Assembly (NCBI GenBank): GCA_034769895.1
Contig: CM068367.1
Coordinates: 125,277,927-125,341,926, forward strand
Length of the DNA: 64,000 bases
Direction: 5' to 3'
Source of the DNA: Magicicada septendecula
Lineage: Eukaryota > Arthropoda > Insecta > Hemiptera > Cicadidae
The notes under the pieces were generated by a model. It saw only the letters and a list, made by a program, of their open reading frames with translations. It was not told the origin of the DNA and made no database searches. This document shows positions 1 to 9,838 of the stretch, in pieces. Within the stretch, counting starts at the first letter, position 1. Every line of letters starts with the position of its first letter. The position numbers and the translations under genes were made by a program.

Positions 1-600
1 TTTATTTTCATTTACTACTTTCTTAAACTCTATTCTGACTGGTTTATTCCCCTTCTCAAATTTTACTATTTGTTTATTAAAATCTATTACTGCTCCGTTT
101 CTTTCCAAAAAATCATTTCCCAATATTACATCTAGACTTAACCCTTTAACTACTAGGAAAGTATTTTCAAATTCTACTTCATTTATTAAAATATTTAATT
201 GTACTTGTCTGGTTATTCTTTTACTTCTCACCCCAGTTACCCCCACTACAGTGACCCCTGCAACTGGTAATGACGGTATATTCTTGTTTAACTCTTTTAA
301 TTCACCCATGACATTTTCAGAAATTACTGAGATCTCGCTACCGGTATCAATTAATGTTTTATAATGCTTACCTTCAATGTTAATCGTCACCTCAGTCAAT
401 CCTGTTCTGCGTTCCACCACCTTGTTCTCCTCTTCTTCTAACAACTCTTTTGCCATATCCATCTTGATGACGTTGTTTGTGTATTCGTTAATTACTTGGA
501 CCCGGTCCTCCGTTGACAATGGTTGGGCCCGCTTCCCCATTGTCTTCCTCAGTTTTCCGTGGATGGACCTGCCACAGCTTGATGATTTCCTCCTCGACTT
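1..600 (-). CDS. Retrotransposon protease (retropepsin), start of pol, partial
   Basis: The - strand frame is open from about base 600 to the window edge. It encodes KTLIDTGSEISVISEN (active-site DTG coded near 340-351), followed by a typical aspartic-protease tail with VILGNDFLERNGAVIDF. This is the second conserved retropepsin segment, the ILG-D motif before the C-terminal strand. It would cleave the Gag-Pol polyprotein of element A. The frame is -1 relative to gag and overlaps the gag 3' end over about 549-600. Gag ends GAA AAC TGA, so a -1 slip there is possible but not shown. Downstream RT is not visible because the window ends. Confidence 0.8.
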
Positions 601-2247
601 CTATTGTGATTTCCTCCTCCTCGAGGCGCTCCTCTATAAAATTCTCCTCCTCTCGACTGTTGATTTGGTGGTGGGTTTGTCCTCTCGTTTCTGGCGCACT
701 CCCTGGTTCGATGACATCTAAAACAATTCGTTCTATTAGCATAGTTATCAATTTCACAGGCTCTACACCTCCAACTCTCGCCCCTATTATCGAAACTTCC
801 TCCCCGCGCTCCTCTATGAAAATTCTGTGTACCCCTGTTATGATGGAAATTATTATTATTATTATTATTATTATGGTGTGGTACTACTGGTGTGTTTGGA
901 CGTCGTCCCATGTCGCGTTCCCCTATATTCTGTAATACATCTAACATGTTTTCTAACTCGCTTATATTTGTAATCTCTCTAGTCATTAAAGTTATTTGCA
1001 CCTCTCTGGGCAGGTGTTTGCTAATATGTCGTACAAATGACCGGAATGGCAACGGCGGTTCTAAATACTTTGCTTCGTTATAAATGGTCATCACATATAT
1101 TGTTAGGTGGTTATTAATCCTACCAAAATTCCCATTACCCATTATTTTACTTCTTAGTATTTCTTGATCTTCTTCTGACCAATATTTGTTGCGAAAAGCT
1201 ATCTCAAAATCTTCATAACTTTCCCATTCGGTATGGTGTACTTCCGACCATATCTCGGCACTACCTTTGAAACATTTGATAATCTTCAGCAACTTAACCT
1301 CCCAGCTACTATTATTAAACCGATTAAATTCCCTAACCCTATTTAAAAATTGCATTGGGTGTACTCTACGATTGTCACAATTGAAAGTTTCTAATTCTAC
1401 TTCATTATTTGTGTCTCGTGTCATAAATATGCGTTCAGTAACCTGGTTTACATTTTGATGTTTCACTAAACTTAATTCATCTCTTATACTACTAATGTTT
1501 TGTTCAAGTGAATATAATTTTTTGTCATTACTATATTCAGACTGTACATTATTTTTTGAATAGATTCATTTACTGCTTGTATTTCTGTCTTATAATTACT
1601 TTCAATTTCATATATTTTAGAGTCTATCTTATTTTGGTGTTCATCAATATTCTGACTAAATTTTTCAACTGTCATTACTACGCTACTCAACTTACATTCA
1701 GTTTCAATATTACATTTAATAATTTTAGATTCTATGTCATTGTTATACTCATTCATTGAATTTATTAATATCTCATTATTCTCATTGATTTGCTTCTCCA
1801 CTTTATCTATCTGGCTATCTATTTCATTAAATTTAACATCTATCTTCTGTATTGAATCCTCTAACTTGGTTTCTACTAGGTTAATTTTGTTAGTAACTTC
1901 TACTTGGTATTTTCACAACGTCTATTAATTTCTTTAATTTCACTTTTTAATTCATCAAATTTGTTATTGATTATTAAATTTTGCATATTGAATTTATCGT
2001 CAGAATCGCTCTTTTGTTCTTTAAATTTTAACTCTAACATCGCCTGCTGCTTGTCTGAACTCTCTTTCATACTGCACACCATGCTACATAAATATTTCAT
2101 CATATCATTGTTATCTGAGTTTTTATTCTGAATTGGCGTTGAATGAATTCCTTCATCCATAATTCTTAATTCTATTTCACTTGAATTGTTATTTATTTGA
2201 CTTTCAGTTTGACTATCAGATAAACTAACATCATTATTATCTGCCAT
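549..2247 (-). pseudogene. Element A gag: coiled coil, capsid-like region, RanBP2-type zinc finger; frame-broken
   Basis: Three - strand pieces belong to one gag. The N-terminal piece (2247-1900, 115 codons) has IHSTP near residue 34 followed by a charged coiled coil. The middle piece (about 1895-1484) continues the coiled coil; its frame is open upstream of 1801. The C-terminal piece (1466-549, 305 codons) has a capsid-like stretch at residues 50-100 with spaced W, F and Y, an asparagine run near 199-206 coded by an ATT microsatellite, Gly/Arg-rich flanks, and a zinc finger at about 232-251. The finger is C-x2-C-x10-C-x2-C after a tryptophan with an internal Asn, the RanBP2 pattern rather than the CCHC knuckle usual in gag. 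Frame breaks lie near 1900 and near 1470-1484. Confidence 0.75.
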
Positions 2248-2474
2248 TTTTCTTAAAATTTTTTATATATATTTCTTAGCAAAATATTATTTTGTCATAC
2301 ATAATTATTATTGAGAAAAGAAAAAAAATGTTCTGCTCACTCATACTACAAAACATGACATAACCTTATTCTATACGTCTATTTTACGTACGAGAAAAAA
2401 ATTTTATTTTTTACCTCAACAACCATTCTGTTCTCCCCGTAGGCTTATATTTATATAATTATATTATATAAATT

Positions 2475-2495
2475 GTCCCTGTTCGCAGGCAGCCA
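2475..2495 (-). promoter_or_regulatory. Primer-binding site of element A (tRNA-Lys-like, diverged)
   Basis: On the - strand this starts TGGCTGCC and ends GAACAGGGAC, directly inside the proposed LTR end at 2497. It resembles the tRNA-Lys-type site of element B (13491-13508) but has extra bases in the middle. It would prime minus-strand DNA synthesis. Confidence 0.55.
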
Positions 2496-2496
2496 T

Positions 2497-2958
2497 TGAT
2501 ATATTTGATATTATTGATATTAATAATATAAATAAACATGAGCGAGCATACTTACTTTTTCGGTTTGATTTTGTTAGGAGCCATCTTGTTGTTAACACCT
2601 ATACACGTAAAATTATTACACTTCAGGGTTCTTATAAGCGAACAGGAGATCAGAATGGTATATTTTGAAATGATTTATTTAATTCACATTGGCAATGAAC
2701 AAAAGGTTTATTTACTCTAAAATGCACACAACAACAAAATAAAACTTCTTTTTACATACTATTGCCAACTTAACTATGAACTCATGAAATAAATGCCATT
2801 AAAATGAATTTTCGTACATCCTTCTTTTTTTTATTATTGTTATTATTATTATTAATTTGGTCTTATTTATTAATTATATTTCTTTGATTATGTTTCCCCC
2901 ATAATTACATTTAATGATTATATACCTACACAAACCAGCACTTCGTTTAATTTCTATA

Positions 2959-2990
<32 letters not shown>

Positions 2991-3752
2991 ACATTTCTAT
3001 TCCCCTTCCATTTTTTTTTTTAATTGATTTTTATTAATTTTAATTTTAATTAATTTAAGTTTATTTTGTAGGCTGCCAGCTCTTTGTTAACCATTCTCAA
3101 AATTTGCTATTTTAAAAGGTTTTAGATTTAACCAATGTTGGTTACTTATCTGCCAAAGATTTTGATGAGTCCGTCTCTAACACGTATTTCATTCCGATTC
3201 CGCACATTTTCTTATTTATTCACTCTCCGGAACTATAACTCTATAAAACTGTTTGTTTTTTGTTGAAAGTTCACATTTTGAAACCAATTGTTGTATACGG
3301 GCGCGTCGGCGAACACACAATAACTTCGCCCGAAAACCGGCGCGAGCCGGGCAGACGCGACAGTTGTTTTTTGCGTCTGGTCCGATGAGATGTTGATTTC
3401 CGACTACTTTGTTCTGTTGTGTCACAATGTTGCTGGCGTGACACACCCTGCATTCATGTTATGTAATGCGCTGACGTAACGTAACGCTCGCCTGATGCTG
3501 GTTATATAATTTGTTGACAGATTTTGTTGTCCTTGAACTGACTTTGTACATCTGCAGTTATTAAAACGGTCCCCACAACATTATTAAACAAGTTTGTATT
3601 CATAAGGTCAACAGCAGTGCAGCCACGTTGCGATCGTTTCAAAATAACAAATTTACCCAAGTCTATAATTTCTGTCCCTATCACTCGACAAGGGATAAAA
3701 TTATTATTATTTATTAAAAAAAAAAACATACCAATTATGTTATTTACTATCA
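2497..3752 (-). repeat. Probable 5' LTR of element A
   Basis: The segment starts TGATATATTTG and ends ACTATCA, so it has TG...CA ends on both strands. It lies 1 nt from the primer site and is about 1256 bp, close to the 1150-1255 bp LTRs elsewhere in the window. It contains a (CT)n tract near 2962-2990, also seen in short form in LTR B. The partner LTR is outside the window, so the right edge at 3752 is inferred from the terminal bases and length only. Confidence 0.5.
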
Positions 3753-3815
3753 ATAAAATATAAACTTTTTACATTGTCTCAGGTATGCCCAAAAATGCCC
3801 CGCTACAATAACAAA

Positions 3816-3858
3816 ACCAAATGTTTCGGCAGCTCCACTGGCTGCCATCATCAGTGGT
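3816..3858 (-). ncRNA. Hammerhead-ribozyme-like core, left PLE copy (decayed)
   Basis: On the - strand: CTGATGA, a stem GGCAGC/GCTGCC, then GAAA. This is the mirror of the core at 7405-7447. After GAAA it reads CATTT instead of CGTTT, which breaks the minimal stem III pairing (C-G lost by a CpG-type change), so this copy is probably inactive. Confidence 0.6.
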
Positions 3859-4165
3859 ATAAAAATCCTGCACGCCGGGTGTTTACGTACAGGCCCACAG
3901 TACTGTGGCATAGACTAAAGCTGTCCTGCCATGCTACCTGTACATATAAATTCAGCAAAGTCCCACGTACAGGTAAAAATGACACCATCAGCCAATCACA
4001 ATAGAGATGGTGTATGATTGGCTCGCACCAAGCTATGCCATTATGTACTCACTTGTTTTCCAAGAAGTACTGTGGGGAAGGCTGCTGATTTCCCGCGATG
4101 CTACCTGTGCTAATTGTTATACTAATTGCAACCCCCGGACAGGTAAGAACAGCATCACCGGCCAA

Positions 4166-4720
4166 TCAGAAACAAGAAGGTGTGTGAGAGGCTCGCATCG
4201 CGCCATGCCATAAAGTACTTAATGCGATGCTTTCGCCCCGCTGATTCATAGCGATCGCAGCATGCTTCTGAATCAAGACGGACTCCATATGAAGACGGAA
4301 GTAATCACTCACCGCCGACAAGAGTTTCGTCTCATCGAAACGGATCCGATGGTCGGCATTGGCGAGTGCGTACTCGGCCACGGCAGACTTCTCCGGCTGT
4401 CCCAGTCTACAGTAACGGCTGTGTTCACCCACGCATGTGCGGACACTGCGCTTCGTGGTACCAATGTACACCTGGCCGCATGAGCAGGGAACTCCGTACA
4501 CACCGCACAATGACAGCGGGTCTCGGACGTCCTTCGTCGGCCTCAGGAACTGGTGGATCTTCCTTGTCGGCTTGAATATTGGCCTCACACCGTGCCGCCT
4601 GAGCAGCCTACCAATGCGGTCCGTCAACCCATGGATGTAGGGCAACGCCGCGAAACCGACGGTCTCCCGTGAATCCACTTCCGGCCTCGCTGTTCTTCTC
4701 GGCCGGACCACATGTCTCAC
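4166..4720 (-). CDS. GIY-YIG endonuclease region, left PLE copy
   Basis: This is a 184-codon stretch in the same frame as the RT (4736-5758), separated from it by one TGA and 15 bases. The central part has GVYGVPCSCGQVYIG, the GIY...YIG pair, followed by a conserved Arg and EH (RTCVGEHSRYC). The paired cysteines just after the first motif (CSCG) fit the PLE version of the domain. In PLEs this domain nicks the target for insertion. There is no real independent start; the usual annotation would be one RT-endonuclease protein. It differs from the right copy by scattered substitutions and one residue of length near the HMES segment. Confidence 0.8.
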   Translation of the reverse strand: MRHVVRPRRTARPEVDSRETVGFAALPYIHGLTDRIGRLLRRHGVRPIFKPTRKIHQFLRPTKDVRDPLSLCGVYGVPCSCGQVYIGTTKRSVRTCVGEHSRYCRLGQPEKSAVAEYALANADHRIRFDETKLLSAVSDYFRLHMESVLIQKHAAIAMNQRGESIALSTLWHGAMRASHTPSCF

Positions 4721-4735
4721 CTCCCCGACGGAATA

Positions 4736-5758
4736 TCAATTGGCCTGCAGCGCTAGTTCGAGATGGCGCAGCTCGTCATCGAGGTACCGGGGCTCGCATA
4801 TCCTCCTAGCCCGGTCCACCAAGGTCTTCAACACCGCCCTCTTCTGGCTGGGATGGTGGTTTGACTGTTTATGGAGATAGCGGTTAGTGTGCGTCGGTTT
4901 TCTATAAACTTTATGTCCGAGGCTGCCATCGGTCCTTCTAAGGACCAACATGTCCAGAAAAGCCAGTTGATTGTCGGTCTCCCTCTCAATGGTAAACTGT
5001 ATCTGTGGGTGAACCTGATTGAGATGTGCCAGGAACCTGCCGAGTTCATCCTCCCCGTGGCTCCAGATAACAAATGTGTCATCAACATACCAGAACCAGC
5101 ACCTCGGCTTCAACGGAAAAGATGAAATTGCCCGCTGCTCGAACCTTTCCATATAAAAGTTCGCCACCACAGGACTGAGTGGACTCCCCATGGCCACACC
5201 ATCAATCATTTCAAAGAACTCACCGCCGTACTGAAAATATGTAGTTTTTAGAACATGCCGGAAAAGTGCTGTAATGTCTGCCAGAAAAAGGTTAGCTAAG
5301 TGGCCAAGGACATCATCCACGGGCACCATGGTGAACAACGAAACCGCGTCAAAGCTGACCATTATGTCTCCAGGCTGCAACGACAACCCACCGAGCCTTT
5401 CAAGAAAGTGGGTCGAATCCCTCACATATGACTCCGTACCACCTATATGTGGCCGGAGAAGCTCAGTCAAGTGTTTAGCCAGATGGTAGGTAGGAGACCC
5501 TATGGCGCTGACGATGGGTCTGAGCGGGACGTCCGGCTTGTGGATTTTGGGGAGCCCATAAAGCCTAGGTGGAAGGGCTTCCGAACACCAGACGGCTGCC
5601 TTCACATCAGGCTCCAAGGAAGAACGCTTAACCAGAAAATCGGTCCTTTTAAGGACCACTGCGGTCGGATCTCTTCGCTGTTTGTTGTAGGTTTCGGGGT
5701 CCAGCAGAAAAAAAGGTCCTTTTAAGGACGTCCCGCTCAGACCCATCGTCAGCGCCAT
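4736..5758 (-). pseudogene. Penelope-like reverse transcriptase, left copy (5' truncated, stop before endonuclease)
   Basis: This is an RT of the PLE type. Visible motifs in order: FFLLDPETYNKQ near the start; LYGLPKIHKPDVPLRPIVS; motif A SFDAVSLFT; motif B VAMGSPLSPVVANFYME; motif C YVDD; then LAFLDMLVLRR and VYRKPTHTNRYLHKQSNH. The first dozen codons of the open frame are antisense of the right copy beyond the junction at 5726-5729, so the apparent ATG at 5758 is an artefact and real element sequence starts near LKGPFF. The N-terminus is therefore missing. An in-frame TGA (4736-4738) separates RT from the endonuclease and the right copy has the same stop. RT core residues look intact. Confidence 0.85.
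5716..5729. repeat. Palindromic junction between the two PLE copies
   Basis: GTCCTTTTAAGGAC is a perfect palindrome at the join. The same motif occurs inside the left RT coding sequence near 5643-5658, with a variant near 4936-4949. The right copy's own sequence before the join would end ...GGAC, so the copies meet at 4 nt of microhomology, consistent with template switching or microhomology joining. Confidence 0.6.
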
Positions 5759-5789
5759 AGGGTCTCCTACCTACCATCTGGCTAAACAC

Positions 5790-6524
5790 TTGACTGAGCT
5801 TCTCCGGCCACATATAGGTGGTACGGAGTCATATGTGAGGGATTCGACCCACTTTCTTGAAAGGCTCGGTGGGTTGTCGTTGCAGCCTGGAGACATAATG
5901 GTCAGCTTTGACGCGGTTTCGTTGTTCACCGTGGTGCCCGTGGATGATGTCCTTGGCCACTTGGCTAACCTTTTTCCGGCAGACATTACAGCGCTTTTCC
6001 GGCATGTTCTAAAAACTACATATTTTCAGTACGGCGGTGAGTTCTTTGAAATGATTGATAGTGTGGCCATGGGGAGTCCACTCAGTCCTGTGGTGGCGAA
6101 CTTTTATATGGAAAGGTTCGAGCAGCGGGCAATTTCATCTTTTCCGTTGAAGCCGAGGTGCTGGTTCCAGTATGTTGATGACACATTTGTTATCTGGAGC
6201 CACGGGGAGGATGAACTCGGCAGGTTCCTGGCACATCTCAATCAGGTTCACCCACAGATACAGTTTACCATTGAGAGGGAGACCGACAATCAACTGGCTT
6301 TTCTGGACATGTTGGTCCTTAGAAGGACCGATGGCAGCCTCGGACATAAAGTTTATAGAAAACTGACGCACACTAACCGCTATCTCCATAAACAGTCAAA
6401 CCACCATCCCAGCCAGAAGAGGGCGGTGTTGAAGACCTTGGTGGACCGGGCTAGGAGGATATGCGAGCCCCGGTACCTCGATGACGAGCTGCGCCATCTC
6501 GAACTAGCGCTGCAGGCCAATTGA
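5790..6524 (+). pseudogene. Penelope-like reverse transcriptase, right copy (5' truncated)
   Basis: This 244-codon frame contains motif A SFDAVSLFTVVP, motif B VAMGSPLSPVVANFYME, motif C with YVDD, and the following LAFLDMLVL and VYRKLTHTNRYLHKQ. The region upstream of the LPKIHK motif is absent because the copy starts at the junction at 5726, so this cannot be a full RT. It ends at the same in-frame TGA (6522-6524) as the left copy. Compared with that copy it has a few substitutions (for example W/Q before YVDD and P/L in YRKPTH). Confidence 0.85.
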
Positions 6525-6539
6525 TATTCCGTCGGGGAG

Positions 6540-7097
6540 GTGAGACGTGCGGTCCGGCCGAGAAGAACAGCGAGGCCGGAAGTGGATTCACGGGAGACCG
6601 TCGGTTTCGCGGCGTTGCCCTACATCCATGGGGTGACGGACCGCATTGGTAGGCTGCTCAGTCGGCACGGTGTGAGGCCAATATTCAAGCCGACAAGGAA
6701 GATCCACCAGTTCCTGAGGCCGACGAAGGACGTCCGAGACCCGCTGTCAACGTGCGGTATGTACGGAGTTCCCTGCTCATGTGGCCAGGTGTACATTGGT
6801 ACCACGAAGCGCAGCGTCCGCACACGCGTTGGTGAACATAGCCGTTACTGTAGACTGGGAAAGCCGGAGAAGTCTGCCGTGGCCGAGCACGCACTCGCCA
6901 ATGCCGACCATCAGATCCGTTTCGATGAGACGAAACTCTTGTCGGCGGTGAGTGATTACTTACCTCGTCTTCATATGGAGTCCGTCTTGATTCAGAAGCA
7001 TGCTGCGATCGCTATGAATCGGCGGGGCGAAAGCATCGCATTAAGTACTTTATGGCATGGCGCGATGCGAGCCTCTCACACACCTTCTTGTTTCTGA
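6540..7097 (+). CDS. GIY-YIG endonuclease region, right PLE copy
   Basis: This 185-codon stretch continues the RT frame after one TGA and 15 bases. It has GMYGVPCSCGQVYIG (GIY-YIG), RTRVGEHSRYC, and a conserved tail with VLIQKHAAIAMNRRGESIALS. Function as for the left copy. The upstream LFSRHGV-like segment and IFKPTRKIHQFLRP form the PLE linker between RT and nuclease. No start codon of its own is credible. Confidence 0.8.
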   Translation: MRRAVRPRRTARPEVDSRETVGFAALPYIHGVTDRIGRLLSRHGVRPIFKPTRKIHQFLRPTKDVRDPLSTCGMYGVPCSCGQVYIGTTKRSVRTRVGEHSRYCRLGKPEKSAVAEHALANADHQIRFDETKLLSAVSDYLPRLHMESVLIQKHAAIAMNRRGESIALSTLWHGAMRASHTPSCF

Positions 7098-7404
7098 TTG
7101 GCCGGTGATGCTGTTCTTACCTGTCCGGGGGTTGCAATTAGTATAACAATTAGCACAGGCAGCATCGCGGGAAATCAGCAGCCTTCCCCACAGTACTTCT
7201 TGGAAAACAAGTGAGTACATAATGGCATAGCTTGGTGCGAGCCAATCATACACCATCTCTATTGTGATTGGCTGATGGTGTCATTTTTACCTGTACGTGG
7301 GACTTTGCTGAATTTATATGTACAGGTAGCATGGCAGGACAGCTTTAGTCTATACCACAGTACTGTGGGCCTGTACGTAAACACCCGGCGTGCAGGATTT
7401 TTAT

Positions 7405-7447
7405 ACCACTGATGATGGCAGCCAGTGGAGCTGCCGAAACGTTTGGT
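7405..7447 (+). ncRNA. Hammerhead-ribozyme-like motif, right PLE copy
   Basis: All core elements are present in order: stem I strand ACCA (7405-7408), CTGATGA (7409-7415), stem II GGCAGC (7417-7422) with GCTGCC (7430-7435), GAAA (7436-7439), a minimal ACGT stem III (7439-7442), cleavage-type GTT, then TGGT (7444-7447) pairing back to ACCA. This is the type I hammerhead layout with very short stem III known from PLE terminal repeats. Activity is inferred; with such a short stem III it would probably act as a dimer. Confidence 0.7.
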
Positions 7448-7541
7448 TTTGTTATAAACCATGGACCACGGCCAAACAGCCCGGATATCATGATAAATTC
7501 ATATGACACCGGCCGTGAAAGCCTGAGGAATAATTTATGAT

Positions 7542-7603
7542 TACAACATGTGTCATGTGTACAACATGTGTCATGTGTACAACATGTGTCATGTGTACAA
7601 CAT
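7542..7603. repeat. 18-bp tandem repeat at the 3' end of the PLE
   Basis: Just over three copies of acaacatgtgtcatgtgt follow directly after the PLE 3' end (ends near taatttatga). It may be a target-site feature or a slippage product of insertion. Confidence 0.75.
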
Positions 7604-8674
7604 GACATATTTAAAGTCAGATTTATTTTTGTCAGCTTTGTCACCCATCCAGCTTCTTCCTGTGAAGATTACGAGTAGGTGTAGTTTCCCTATCAGAGGT
7701 AACCAGCCTCCAGCTAGGTAGTTAGGTGATCGGGGTGTCACCTTAAGGCTTCCCAACATGCCTGATTTTCTGGTGGGGTTTTCTCCCTTAGCCTTTGAGG
7801 ATCCCTCCACGCCACAAGGCAGTGTTTTTGTAATTTTTAATCAAGGTTTTCTTCCTCTAGCCTTTGACAAACCGACGCTGAACTGCAAGGCAGCAGCTAA
7901 AAAATAAGAATGAAAAAGGAAGACACCCGACCCCGCGAATACTCTAATAGCGTCGGGGTCAGAAAAGAACAAGAGTCAGTCAAGAGAGACTAGACAGAAA
8001 AGATTAAAGGAAGGGATCTCACCCAAGACAAGTTGAAGCAAAGTGAGAATCCAACTAGGGCACATCGGGATTGCCAAACCCGTACCCACAAGATGTGGAC
8101 CCCTGATGTGGAAGAAAATGTTGAAATATATGATAGCAATGACTAGTAACAAACTGAAAACGATTATTGAGCCTACAAGGCACCATAAAACGTAAAATAC
8201 AGATAGTAAATAAGTATGGCTGTCTCATTGAAACCTTTAACATTGGCAACTAAAGCAGCTCTTTATCAGATGTAATTAATTTTTTACTATGTCATTTAGT
8301 TGCATTGTTAACTTGTTCTGTGTATCACTTAAACAAATGCCTGCAATGACAGCGGAATGACAAAGATGATAGATTACCTTTATTTAAGCTACAGCTGCAG
8401 AATATTAATTATGCCAATGGAGAGTCCCCGCATAGGCTAAATATGACATTCTACTAATGGGACAATCTGATTAGCACATACACACAGTGCTATCATTCTA
8501 AGAACATATTATTAGATCAAAGAGCTCTGAAAGTAAACCTTTGGACTGGGACTACCATAAGTGATTGACAGAACTGTAGCAGTGTTGTTGGATTTCAGAT
8601 TATGCTGGATGAGCAAATGAAATTAAAGTTCAAGGGACACAGTCAGAAGTGAATTAGATATAGAAAACAATATC
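7604..8674. other. No gene seen between PLE and element B
   Basis: About 1.07 kb, with no open frame of interest. The first half (about 7610-8040) is richer in GC and in short hairpins, such as gaccccgcgaatactctaatagcgtcggggtc (split pairing GACCCCG/CGGGGTC near 7929-7961), and looks like part of an unrecognised dispersed repeat. The second half is ordinary AT-rich sequence. Confidence 0.4.
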
Positions 8675-8678
8675 GCTT

Positions 8679-9838
8679 TGTAACTAATGGCTTTTATTGT
8701 TTTATTAGTTACAATAATCTTGTGTATACTAGTAAATTAATTTCACTTTTGAAACCGGACGCCATGTTGTCAGATTGGGCAACATCATACAAATTTACAT
8801 TTAGGGCCAGAATTCGTGTAACACGAACCATGTTTGTGAAACATACTACCTGAAATAATTGTACTCAAGATAACATATACAAGTTACTTTTTATTTTTTT
8901 AAATTGAATCTAAATACATACTGGAAACTGACTCGAATATGTACCCCACATATTACACCATGGGCGTTAGCAAAACAATTTTAACCCTCCAAAATAAACA
9001 TTAAATATGAGACATTGAATATGCAATTATGTAACATTAAACAAATACATTTATATACCTCGCACAACCCAGCACTTAGAAATTTAAGGCACTCTCTCTC
9101 TCTCACTCTCTGGTACAATTGATTTATTTTATTGAGCTCATTTTAAAATTTTAAATAAGATTTAGTTTCATTTTAACATTGAGTGACTTTTGAGTTGGTC
9201 ATTATTTTGAATTATGTTGTTTTACGTGAAAATAAAAAAATGATGTTGGAACGTTCTCACCCAAATTTTTTGTACAGGTTGTTCGTTCGGTAAAACGTCG
9301 CACACCGCGAATGTACCGATTACGCTACCGGTCACATCTTGGAGTATTGCACCTTAAACACTCTTGTAATTAACCACTTTTAGTGGTGTAAAAGTTAAAA
9401 TTCACACTCGGTGAACTGTTTGCCGGCCAGCTGCGTTCACGCTCTAGAAGAAAATGACCAAGATTCTTTGTTTCATATAGCGTAGGTGGGGCGACAACTA
9501 CGTTATCAAGCTATTGTTCATCTGTTTACAGCATCGACTTGTTTACGGAAAAACATTCCTCAGCGCTGATGTCGTCAGGGCTCGTCGCGTTATCTCGGTA
9601 TGTGACATGCGTTTTTGCTGTGTTTCTTGTTTTTTGCGATGAAAACAGTTAGAATCCTGCCAATTCACTTTTGCGTTCATAAAATATTTATATAGTCCAC
9701 TCACCGAAACTTTACAGGGATTATTAAAGGTTTAATTAATTATGACCAAATTGTTAAAAAATGAAGGAATACAATACTTATGGTCTTTTATACCATGTTT
9801 TTGTTAATTTAGTATTGTACCAGAATTGTACCATCACA
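8679..9838 (-). repeat. 3' LTR of element B
   Basis: 1160 bp, the left copy in window coordinates. Near-identical to 13511-14670, including the CT-rich tract near 9092-9111 and the GC-containing block near 9420-9610. On the - strand it is preceded by the purine tract that is the complement of aaaccccct (9839-9847). Confidence 0.9.

Larger units (their letters stand above)
1..3752 (-). mobile_element. LTR retrotransposon A (Ty3-like), 5' part, truncated by window edge
   Basis: Read on the - strand the order is LTR (3752-2497), primer-binding site (2495-2475), gag (2247-549, broken), protease (about 600-1), then the window ends. This is the standard 5'-LTR-PBS-gag-pro order of a Ty3-like element. 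The protease is retropepsin-like and the gag has a capsid-like segment. RT, integrase and the 3' LTR would lie left of the window. Gag carries at least two frame breaks, so this copy is dead, although the protease frame is open to the edge. Its N-terminal coiled coil with the HSTP motif is shared with the ORFs of elements C, D and F, making A the best candidate here for an autonomous relative of that family. Confidence 0.8.
3808..7541. mobile_element. Two Penelope-like elements head to head (large palindrome)
   Basis: Bases 3808-5534 are the near-perfect reverse complement of 5726-7455. The left copy runs on the - strand and the right copy on the +. Each has RT, an in-frame stop, a GIY-YIG endonuclease and a hammerhead-like core near its 3' end. 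The left copy extends further 5' (5535-5725). The right copy is 5' truncated and joined to it at GGAC inside the palindrome GTCCTTTTAAGGAC (5716-5729). The right copy extends further 3' (about 7456-7541) and then meets an 18-bp tandem repeat. Truncated copies joined in inverted or tandem arrangement are a known habit of PLEs. The element sits just right of LTR A. Confidence 0.85.

Noticed and set aside
4262..4640. Open frames antisense to the PLE endonuclease and RT (also 4871-5725, 6135-6389, 6620-7462)
   Set aside because: Shadows of the real coding strand in a GC-rich segment.
7197..7205. TTCTTGGAA, a STAT-type binding site
   Set aside because: A single match inside the PLE; a nine-base degenerate motif is expected by chance and has no link to regulation here.
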